A DNA stretch of 7,706 nucleotides. Source: Spirochaetaceae bacterium (GTDB lineage: Bacteria; Spirochaetota; Spirochaetia; Treponematales; Rectinemataceae). Within the stretch, counting starts at the first letter, position 1, and every line of letters begins with the position of its first letter. Shown here piece by piece: positions 1 through 5,768 of this stretch. Where the stretch lies: assembly GCA_016794765.1 (NCBI GenBank), contig JAEUJG010000065.1, forward strand, positions 1 to 7,706, written 5' to 3'. Under the pieces are notes generated by a model that saw nothing but the letters and a program-made list of their open reading frames with translations, was not told the origin of the DNA and did not search any database. Position numbers and translations under genes: made by a program.

Positions 1-188
1 CGCGGCATGAGGAGGTCGAGGATCATCACGGAAATCTCGCGCGACTCGGCGATCGACTCGACCCGCTCGGGATCCTGGCAGGTGACGACGTCGGGGAAGC
101 CCTCGTAGCGGAGGAGCCGTTCCATGCGCTTCAGCACGTCCTCGTCGTCGTCTACGACAAGGATCGGGGGACGTCTTTCTTCGTTCAT
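1..188 (-). CDS. Response regulator, receiver domain (partial, N-terminal 62 residues)
   Basis: This is the start of a two-component response regulator that runs off the left edge. Read on the minus strand, it begins MNEERRPPILVVDDDEDVLK. The hydrophobic beta-1 strand is followed by the acidic triad DDD (residues 13-15), which binds Mg in receiver domains. Near the edge it has VMILDLLMP, which carries the expected phospho-accepting Asp on beta-3, followed by the usual Met-Pro. The start is fixed by an AAGGAG ribosome site 5 bases upstream, and its ATG overlaps the kinase stop codon as ATGA. Co-translation with the hybrid kinase makes it the likely phosphorylation target of that protein. The output domain lies outside the window, so it could be a DNA-binding regulator, a single-domain receiver or an enzyme-linked type. 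The receiver identity is seen directly; the partnership is inferred. Confidence 0.92.
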   Translation of the reverse strand, partial: MNEERRPPILVVDDDEDVLKRMERLLRYEGFPDVVTCQDPERVESIAESREISVMILDLLMP

Positions 189-3100
189 CGGAGCTCCTTG
201 CCTTGATCCCCGCCGGGCCGGGCCGGCGGCGCGCCGTCCGCGGGAGCCGCGGGAAACACGACGCTCACCACCGTGCCGCCGCCCTCGGCGGGCCGCAGGT
301 CGATGTCGCCGCCCCATTCCCGCACGATGCCGAGGGAAACGGGCAGGCCGAGGCCCGAGCCTCCCGAATCGCGCTTCGTCGTGAAGAAGGGCTCGAAGAC
401 GCGATGGGCGACCTCGGGATCGATGCCCCGGCCCTCGTCGCGGCACTCGAAGACCACGCGGGGCCTCGCCACGGACGGCGCGACCGGCGCCGCGCGGCGC
501 GCGTCCCCGCCGGCGGGATCGTCGGGGGAATCGCCGGCGGGATCGCCGGCCGCCTCGTGGAAGATGCGGACGCGCACGCTCGCCTCGGGATCGGGGAGGG
601 ACTGCAGGGCGTTTTCCACGATATTGACCGCCACCTGGGTGAGCTTCCGGTAGTCGGCCAGCACGAGGGGCAAGCCGGGCCGGCAGTCGAGGGAGAAGCG
701 TTTCGTCGAGCGCTCCACGAGGGGGCCGAGGAGCCGCCTCGCGTAGGCCGCGACCTCGCCGAGATCGACGCCCTCCGGTCCTCCCCCGCCGGGTTCCCGG
801 GAGTAATCCTTGAGGTCCTCGACGATCTTCTTGATCTGCCGCCCGGCGTCGTAGGTGTCGGAGAGGAGCTCGGGGATTTCCTTCAGCAACTCCTCGGAGT
901 CCCAGCCCCGGAGGTTGAAATCGCCGTACTCGGCCCGGTATCGCGCGATGATCGGCGCGATCTCGCGCCAAACCTCGGAGAGAAGGGGGATGTTCCTGAG
1001 GACGGCGTTGTTCGGCGTGTTGATCTCGTGGGCGAGTCCCGCCGCCAGGACGCCGAGCGTTTTCAGCTTGTCGAGGTCGGCCACGCGGCGCCGCGTTTCG
1101 ATGCCCTCCTCGATCGCCCGCTTCAGCGCCACGCGCGTATCGACGCGCGCGTAGAGGAGTTCCGGCGGGGAGAGGCGGGGCAGGTAGTCGTCGGCGCCGG
1201 CGCCGAGGGCCGCGGCCGCCGCCTCCGGCCGTTCGCGGTCCGTCATGACGAGAATCGGAAGTTCCCCGAGCGGCCTCGCCCGCCGCATCCGCGCGCAGGC
1301 CTCGAGGCCGCGCATCGCGGGATCGGAGGCGTCGAGGAGGACGAGGTCGAAGACGCGGCCGGACTCGACGAGGAGCGCGGCCTCCTCCGCGGAGACGAGG
1401 GGCTTGAGCGCGTAGCCGCGGGCCTCGAGATAGGCCTTGACCGTGACGAGGTAGACGGGATCCTCGCTGACGGCCAGGACCGACCCTCGGACGCCGGAAC
1501 CGGGGGACGACTCGGAGAGATCCGCGAGGGCCTGCCGCGCGTCGGCCTTGGGGCCGCGGTCGAAACGGCCGAAGCCCAGGCCCGGCTCCCGCTCGCGGCG
1601 GCGCTCGGAGGACGGCAGCTTGCCCACGAAGGGGGCGCGGCGCGCGACGCGCAGGATGAAGCGGCCGCCCGGGCCCGCGTGCTCGTAGGAAAGGCCGCCC
1701 CCGAGAAGCTCCGCCAGGCGCCGCGCCACGAGGAACTCGAGCCCGGGCCCGATGGCCTCGGGGCCGTCCGCGTCCGGGCTTCGGACGCGCTCGAGCGCCT
1801 CGGGGGGAAGGGGCGGCGCGGAGTCGGTGACCGTGAAGAGCGCGTCGCCGCCGGCGAGGGAAACCTCGAGCGAGACGCGCCCCGCGGAGCTCCGCTTGAT
1901 CGCGGTCGAATACAGCGTGTAGAGGATCTGCTGCAGGACCTTGATGTCGCTGACGATCTCCCCGGCGGGACACTCGACGCTCGTGGCCAGGTCCTTGCCC
2001 GAGCCGAGGTAGGCCGCCGCGCTCGCGACGCCGGCGACGGCCTCCTCCAGGGGGAAGCGCTCGGCCACGAGGGCCAGGTCGCCGTTCCGGAGGCGCGCGT
2101 AGGCGTCGATGCCCTGGACCTGGTTGAGGAGGCGAAGGGCCTCGGCCTTGACCAAGGCCAGGAGCCGCGAGGCCTCCGGCGAATCCAGCCCGGCGAGCAG
2201 GGACTCGAGCCTCGCCCCGAGCCCGATGATCCCGTAGAGGGGAGCGCCGAATTCCAGGCCCGTTCCCACGAGGAAATCCTCCTTGACGCGGTTCGCGCGT
2301 TCCAGGCTCTCGATTTCCCGGCGCTGGGATTCTTCCTTCTCCTCCTTGATGCGGTTGAGCGAATCGGAGATGCCGAAGGCGAGGACCAGGACCTGGAGGA
2401 GGGCGCCCGCCTGGGCGGATTTGGACCAGAGGAGGGCCGCGTAGGGATCCAGGAAGAGCCGCGGCGTGAGGAGGTTGGCGGCCGAGCCGGCCAGGGCGAG
2501 GGCCCAGGCCGCCGCGAGATACCAGGCCCGGCGCTGGCCGCCGCGGCCGGCGACCAAGGCCGCGGCGACGACGATCACCTCGGAAAGGACAAGGAGGTGG
2601 GTGGCGCCGAGGCGCGCGTAGCCGGGCCCGAAGAGGGACACGACGACGAGGAGGACCGGGGATGCTCCCGCGACGGTCGCCATGCAGAGGTCGATGCGGG
2701 GAAAGCGTTCCTTGGCCCCGAGGAAGGAGCGGGAGAAGAGGAGTCCGCCGCTGATCATCAGCGAGGCGAAGATCGGCATGGCCGCCCGCTCCACGAAAAG
2801 CCGGCCGGGCCAGACCAGGGCGGCGCCGGCGCCGTCGGAGGCGACGACGTACCAGAAGAGGCCGAAGAGGAAGACGAGATAGTAGACGAAGCTTCGGTCG
2901 CGGATGGAGACCACGACGAAGAGGGTGTAGGAAAACAGGGCCAGGACGACGCCGAGAAGGAGGCTGGCGAAGCCGGTGGCGTAGGAGTCGTAGCGGAGGA
3001 ATTCGAAGGCGTCCCAGACGGCGGCCCGCGCCTTCCCGCCGCCGACGGAGGAAAAGCGGATGTAGATGGTCTTGAGGTCCCCCGGCGCCATCGTCAGGCG

Positions 3101-3595
3101 GAAGAGGTAATCCGACAGGGCCCGGTTCTTCCGGGCGGAAGGCTCGTTGAAGCCGGCGAAGCGTGTTTCGGCGCGGCCGTCCGGATCGACGAGGTAGACG
3201 CTGATGTTCTCCACCGAGCCGGGGCCCGCCGACAGGATCCAGCTTCGGGCCGACGCGGCGCTCCTCACGGTGAAGGCGAGCCACAGCGCTTCGGAGGAGG
3301 CGGGCATCGCAAGGCTGGAGCTGTCGACGAGCGGGGAGAACTGGGCGGGGTCGGGACTGAAGTCGAGCGTCATGGACGGCGTGGCGCCGCGCCGCTCGAC
3401 GTAATAGAAGGCGTGGCCGTAGACGTCGGCGCTGCCCTGGTCCTCGCGGAGTTCCACGGGAACCGCGCCGGTCCAGGCCGAGCGGGCCTCGGCGGCATCG
3501 GGAGCCTCGGCCGCGGCGACCAAGGCGAACAGGGCGAGGGCCGCGGCGGCGACCGCCAGGGCGGCGCGCCCGACCAGGCGTTTCGCGGGACTCAT
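185..3595 (-). CDS. 7TMR-DISM hybrid histidine kinase with a degenerate first transmitter, a receiver and an active second transmitter
   Basis: Inner-membrane sensor kinase of 1136 residues. Visible order: signal-like hydrophobic segment (about 8-29); extracytoplasmic 7TMR-DISMED2-like beta domain (about 40-195); seven hydrophobic segments of a 7TMR-DISM block (about 205-408); charged coiled coil (about 411-440); degenerate HisKA plus HATPase (about 435-655); receiver domain (about 703-826) with Asp755 as phospho-acceptor; second HisKA with His856 in LAHEINTP; and HATPase_c with N box around Asn995, DEGRGID G1 box (1053-1059), FEPFFTTK (1067-1074) and GSGLGL G2 box (1079-1084). The first transmitter has Leu447 where the phospho-His should be and lacks the N-box Asn residues. 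I chose the ATG at 3595 because it directly precedes the signal-like segment and overlaps the PHP stop as ATGA; the frame stays open upstream, but that stretch has shadow composition. A low-complexity Ala/Asp/Pro insertion (about 1014-1045) sits in the second ATPase. Kinase identity is secure; the ligand is unknown. Confidence 0.95.
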   Translation of the reverse strand: MSPAKRLVGRAALAVAAAALALFALVAAAEAPDAAEARSAWTGAVPVELREDQGSADVYGHAFYYVERRGATPSMTLDFSPDPAQFSPLVDSSSLAMPASSEALWLAFTVRSAASARSWILSAGPGSVENISVYLVDPDGRAETRFAGFNEPSARKNRALSDYLFRLTMAPGDLKTIYIRFSSVGGGKARAAVWDAFEFLRYDSYATGFASLLLGVVLALFSYTLFVVVSIRDRSFVYYLVFLFGLFWYVVASDGAGAALVWPGRLFVERAAMPIFASLMISGGLLFSRSFLGAKERFPRIDLCMATVAGASPVLLVVVSLFGPGYARLGATHLLVLSEVIVVAAALVAGRGGQRRAWYLAAAWALALAGSAANLLTPRLFLDPYAALLWSKSAQAGALLQVLVLAFGISDSLNRIKEEKEESQRREIESLERANRVKEDFLVGTGLEFGAPLYGIIGLGARLESLLAGLDSPEASRLLALVKAEALRLLNQVQGIDAYARLRNGDLALVAERFPLEEAVAGVASAAAYLGSGKDLATSVECPAGEIVSDIKVLQQILYTLYSTAIKRSSAGRVSLEVSLAGGDALFTVTDSAPPLPPEALERVRSPDADGPEAIGPGLEFLVARRLAELLGGGLSYEHAGPGGRFILRVARRAPFVGKLPSSERRREREPGLGFGRFDRGPKADARQALADLSESSPGSGVRGSVLAVSEDPVYLVTVKAYLEARGYALKPLVSAEEAALLVESGRVFDLVLLDASDPAMRGLEACARMRRARPLGELPILVMTDRERPEAAAAALGAGADDYLPRLSPPELLYARVDTRVALKRAIEEGIETRRRVADLDKLKTLGVLAAGLAHEINTPNNAVLRNIPLLSEVWREIAPIIARYRAEYGDFNLRGWDSEELLKEIPELLSDTYDAGRQIKKIVEDLKDYSREPGGGGPEGVDLGEVAAYARRLLGPLVERSTKRFSLDCRPGLPLVLADYRKLTQVAVNIVENALQSLPDPEASVRVRIFHEAAGDPAGDSPDDPAGGDARRAAPVAPSVARPRVVFECRDEGRGIDPEVAHRVFEPFFTTKRDSGGSGLGLPVSLGIVREWGGDIDLRPAEGGGTVVSVVFPAAPADGAPPARPGGDQGKELR
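194..199 (-). promoter_or_regulatory. Ribosome binding site of the response regulator gene
   Basis: On the minus strand this reads AAGGAG, 5 bases before the ATG of the response regulator and inside the last codons of the kinase gene. It supports the ATG at 188 as the true start and suggests that re-initiation after the overlapping kinase stop is efficient. Confidence 0.7.
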
Positions 3596-4392
3596 GCCGC
3601 CCCCGGAGCCCGCGGCGAGCCGGCCGCCGTCCCGGCGCGCGCCCAGGAGGGGAGGACGGCGCCCTTCCTCAACGCCGCCCCCAGGGCCGCCAGGAACTCC
3701 GCCCCGCCGCCGGAACGGCCGGCCGCCAGGGCCTCGGGATCGAGCTCGACCTCGAAGGCGCGGCGGCCCACGTGCTCGGGGACATGGGCGTCGGAGCCGG
3801 AGACGACCGCGAAGCCGCCCCGCAGGGAGGGATCGGGATCGCGCATCGCCTCCACCGCCGCGTAGGGGCCGGGGGGAAGGAAGCCGAGCTGGCTCGAGAC
3901 CGAGAACATCGGGCGGTCGACGTGGGCGGGCACGACGAGGGCGCCCGAGCCGCTCGCCGCCAGGCAGAGCTCGTCGAAGCCGAGCTCGAGGGCCGCGCCG
4001 AGATAGTAGTCCGGCAGGTCCAGGACGCCCTCGTCCGCGTCGACGACCACCTCGTCCCCGAGCTTCTCCGGATCGTAGGGCAGGCGGGGGAGGGACCCGA
4101 GAAGCCGCTCGCCGAAGGCCAGGGCCGCGGCCGCGGAGCCGAAGAGGCAGAGGACGTGCACCTCCTCGAGGGAACAGGCCTCGAGGCCGAAAACCGGCAC
4201 GATCCCCTCGCGGCGGCAGGCCTCGGCGAAGGCGGGGCAATTGAGGGCGCCGTTGTGGTCCGTGAGGCCCAGGACTTCGATGCCCCGCTCGCGGGCCCGG
4301 CGGGCCAGGAGCGACGGCGACATCTCGAGCGAGGCGCAGGGCGAGAGGCAGGAATGGTTGTGGAGATCGGCCAGGACGCCCCGGGTCCGCAT
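3592..4392 (-). CDS. PHP-domain metal-dependent phosphoesterase
   Basis: Cytoplasmic protein of 266 residues from the PHP (polymerase and histidinol phosphatase) superfamily, whose members use a two- or three-metal centre to hydrolyse phosphoester bonds. The motifs are present in order: DLHNHSCLSPC (His11 and His13, residues 9-19), LTDHN (Asp45, His46), GLEA (Glu71) followed by VHVLCLF (His79), PAHVDRP (His157), and SGSDAH (Asp201, His203). All the usual metal ligands therefore look intact. The LSPC stretch matches, from memory, a subfamily found beside [FeFe]-hydrogenase and DRTGG genes in anaerobes. The last about 20 residues are Ala/Pro/Gly-rich and probably unstructured. The stop overlaps the kinase start (ATGA), and 17 bases separate it from the DRTGG gene upstream. 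The substrate cannot be read from sequence: a nucleotide or short-RNA phosphatase (RnaAM/YciV-like) is one possibility, and a phosphorylated signalling partner from this operon is a speculative one. Confidence 0.92.
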   Translation of the reverse strand: MRTRGVLADLHNHSCLSPCASLEMSPSLLARRARERGIEVLGLTDHNGALNCPAFAEACRREGIVPVFGLEACSLEEVHVLCLFGSAAAALAFGERLLGSLPRLPYDPEKLGDEVVVDADEGVLDLPDYYLGAALELGFDELCLAASGSGALVVPAHVDRPMFSVSSQLGFLPPGPYAAVEAMRDPDPSLRGGFAVVSGSDAHVPEHVGRRAFEVELDPEALAAGRSGGGAEFLAALGAALRKGAVLPSWARAGTAAGSPRAPGAA

Positions 4393-4409
4393 GTCGCTCG
4401 GGATCCGCG

Positions 4410-4769
4410 TCAGGCGCGGGGCGCGGCGCCCTCGGTTCCGGCGCCGAGGGCCGGCCAGAGCAAGCCCGACACCTCGAACTGGCTCTTGTCGGTGTGGAAG
4501 ACCGCGACGCCCTCGGCGCGCGCGGCCTCGATCATGTCGTCGGGGACGGGCCGGCCGTTGCAGATCACTATGGCCGCGATGCCGATGAGGCTGGCGACGG
4601 CGACGGTGTTCTTGTGGGCCTGGATCGTGACGAGGACGCCCTCGGACTTCGCGTTGGCCATGACGTCGGAGAGGAGATCCGAGGTGTAGCCCCCGCCGAG
4701 CCCGCGGTCGGCGTAGTCCGACTGGAGGCTCCGGAAGCCCTGCTCCGTCCCGAGTTCGCTGATCTTCAT
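4410..4769 (-). CDS. DRTGG domain protein
   Basis: Small stand-alone DRTGG-domain protein of 119 residues, probably cytoplasmic since no signal or membrane segment is seen. The family-typical stretch begins DRGLGGGYTSDLLSDVMANA (residues 21-40), which is the degenerate form of the DRTGG motif. It is followed by the LVTIQAHKNTVAVAS segment (46-60) and a hydrophobic strand, IGIAAIVICNG (62-72). The DRTGG domain is known as an associated domain of CBS proteins, phosphotransacetylases and cobyrinate synthase-like ATPases, and its biochemical role is unclear. Single-domain versions are often labelled HPr kinase-like, but no Walker A motif (P-loop) is present here, so kinase activity is not supported. 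The start is set by AAAGGAG 7 bases upstream and by a 4-base ATGA overlap with the CBS-ATPase gene. This strict coupling suggests the two products act together. The Ala/Gly-rich tail after residue 108 is probably disordered. Confidence 0.92.
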   Translation of the reverse strand: MKISELGTEQGFRSLQSDYADRGLGGGYTSDLLSDVMANAKSEGVLVTIQAHKNTVAVASLIGIAAIVICNGRPVPDDMIEAARAEGVAVFHTDKSQFEVSGLLWPALGAGTEGAAPRA

Positions 4770-5701
4770 TCCGTTGCTCCTTTGTACCGTATGACCGTGC
4801 GCACCCTCGTCCCGCGGCCGGGGCCCGAATCGAGGGAAAATTCGTCCGAGACGCGCTTCGCGTTGGGCAGGCCCATGCCGGCCCCGAAGCCGAGGGACCT
4901 GATCCATTCGTTCGCCGTGGAGAAGCCCTCCCGCATCGCCGCCTCGAGGTCGGGGATGCCGGGGCCGCGGTCCTCGGCGAGGATCTCCACGCTGTCGGCG
5001 CCGACCGCAGCCGACAGGGTCCCGCCCTCCGAATGGATGACGATGTTGAGCTCGAGTTCGTAGCTCGCGACGGCCGCCCGGCGCACGACGGCGGGATCGA
5101 CGCCCCTCGCCTTGAGCGCCTTCTTGATCTCGGCGCTCGCCTTGCCCGCGTTCTCGAAATCGAAGCGGACGATGGGAAAGGCCAGCTGGGAGACGCCGGC
5201 TTCGGGGGGATTCTCCGCGGACAGGCGCTCGGCCAGCTTCGACTCGAGCTTTTGGACCTCCTCGTTCATCGCGACGAGGAGGGCGCGGATGATGTCGGAA
5301 GCCGTAACGACCCCGACGAGCCGACCGTCCCGGTCGAGCACGGGAAAGCGGCCGAAGCGGTAGCGGTTGAAGTAGCTCGTAGCGAAGGATAGCGGCATGT
5401 CGTCCTCGAGCACGATGACCGTCCGCGTCATCGTCTCGCTCGCGGGCTCGTCGATCCGGCCCTTGTCCAAGGCCTCGATCACGTCCTGGATCGACACGAG
5501 GCCGACGAGGCGCTCGTCCGCGTCCAGGATGGGGACGCCCGTGATCCGGTTGTCCCGCATCCGGTACTGGATCGCCCGCATGCTCTCGCCCGGGGAGGCC
5601 CAGATCGGCGGGGAATGCATGGCGTCGCGCACCTTGAGGCGGTAGATGAGCTCCAGGACCACCTGCGGACTGGCGTCCGGACTGATCGGGACGGAGGGCA
5701 T
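4766..5701 (-). CDS. Tandem CBS domains fused to a GHKL anti-sigma-type ATPase
   Basis: A 311-residue cytoplasmic regulator and the first gene of the leftward operon. Two CBS domains fill the N-terminal half: the first is about 23-80 (VRDAMHSPP, then ITGVPILDADERLVGLVSIQ), and the second about 87-145 (MTRTVIVL, then FGRFPVLDRDGRLVGVVTAS). CBS pairs usually bind AMP, ADP, ATP or S-adenosylmethionine. After a short helical linker (145-165), a serine-kinase/anti-sigma-like HATPase domain follows (about 172-308). It has N box ELELNIVIHS (Glu215, Asn219), G1 box EDRGPGIPD (243-251) and G2 box GFGAGMGLPNAKRVSDEF (271-288). There is no HisKA dimerisation and phosphoacceptor domain, so it is not a classical histidine kinase. 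It may be a nucleotide-gated switch kinase or a partner-binding protein, but no STAS anti-anti-sigma, sigma factor or PP2C gene is adjacent. The start at 5701 fits the domain; it has no clear ribosome site, consistent with a leaderless transcript. Confidence 0.94.
   Translation of the reverse strand: MPSVPISPDASPQVVLELIYRLKVRDAMHSPPIWASPGESMRAIQYRMRDNRITGVPILDADERLVGLVSIQDVIEALDKGRIDEPASETMTRTVIVLEDDMPLSFATSYFNRYRFGRFPVLDRDGRLVGVVTASDIIRALLVAMNEEVQKLESKLAERLSAENPPEAGVSQLAFPIVRFDFENAGKASAEIKKALKARGVDPAVVRRAAVASYELELNIVIHSEGGTLSAAVGADSVEILAEDRGPGIPDLEAAMREGFSTANEWIRSLGFGAGMGLPNAKRVSDEFSLDSGPGRGTRVRTVIRYKGATE
4777..4783 (-). promoter_or_regulatory. Strong ribosome binding site of the DRTGG gene
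   Basis: AAAGGAG on the minus strand, 7 bases before the ATG at 4769 and inside the end of the CBS-ATPase gene. It is the best Shine-Dalgarno match in the window. It decides the short 119-residue start over the much longer open frame that continues upstream. Confidence 0.75.
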
Positions 5702-5707
5702 GGGACC

Positions 5708-5736
5708 AGTATGCCGTGAAAGCCGCTTCCGGGCAA
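5708..5736 (-). promoter_or_regulatory. Candidate promoter of the leftward five-gene operon
   Basis: On the minus strand, TTGCCC (5736..5731) and CATACT (5713..5708) are separated by exactly 17 bases. Each matches the sigma-70 consensus at 4 of 6 positions. The -10-like hexamer ends 6 bases before the ATG at 5701, so transcription would begin at or near the A of the start codon. That agrees with the absence of a Shine-Dalgarno sequence there. It is a pattern match only. Confidence 0.4.
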
Positions 5737-5750
5737 GCGAGAAGCCCGGA
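5728..5750. repeat. Inverted repeat in the divergent spacer, possible operator
   Basis: TCCGGGC (5728..5734) and GCCCGGA (5744..5750) form a perfect 7-base inverted repeat with a 9-base centre. It covers the -35 position of the candidate leftward promoter and lies where the -35 of the rightward gene would be expected. It could therefore be a dimeric repressor site controlling both directions. GC-rich palindromes occur by chance at this base composition, so the functional reading is tentative. Confidence 0.35.
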
Positions 5751-5756
5751 CTCGCC

Positions 5757-5762
5757 GATACT
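5757..5762 (+). promoter_or_regulatory. Candidate -10 element of the OmpA-domain gene
   Basis: GATACT matches TATAAT at 4 of 6 positions and ends 6 bases before the ATG at 5769. This is the same geometry as on the opposite strand. No convincing -35 hexamer is visible at 16 to 18 bases upstream. TAAGG (5763..5767) lies only one base from the ATG, too close for a normal ribosome site. Confidence 0.22.
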
Positions 5763-5768
5763 TAAGGC

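Noticed and set aside
203..3865. A 3.6-kb stop-free frame on the plus strand opposite the kinase and PHP genes
   Set aside because: The translation is rich in Arg, Gly, Glu and Asp, with no domain, signal or membrane pattern. The minus strand has unambiguous kinase and PHP motifs through the same region. High GC at third codon positions removes stops from the antisense frame.
3596..4240. Upstream in-frame extension of the kinase by 215 residues
   Set aside because: The extension is Arg/Pro/Gly-rich and lies entirely inside the PHP gene in another frame. The ATG at 3595 directly precedes a signal-like segment and forms the same ATGA overlap used at other junctions.
4410..4769. Labelling the DRTGG protein as an HPr serine kinase
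   Set aside because: Such labels are common for this family, but the 119-residue protein has no Walker A or HprK catalytic motif, so kinase function is not supported.
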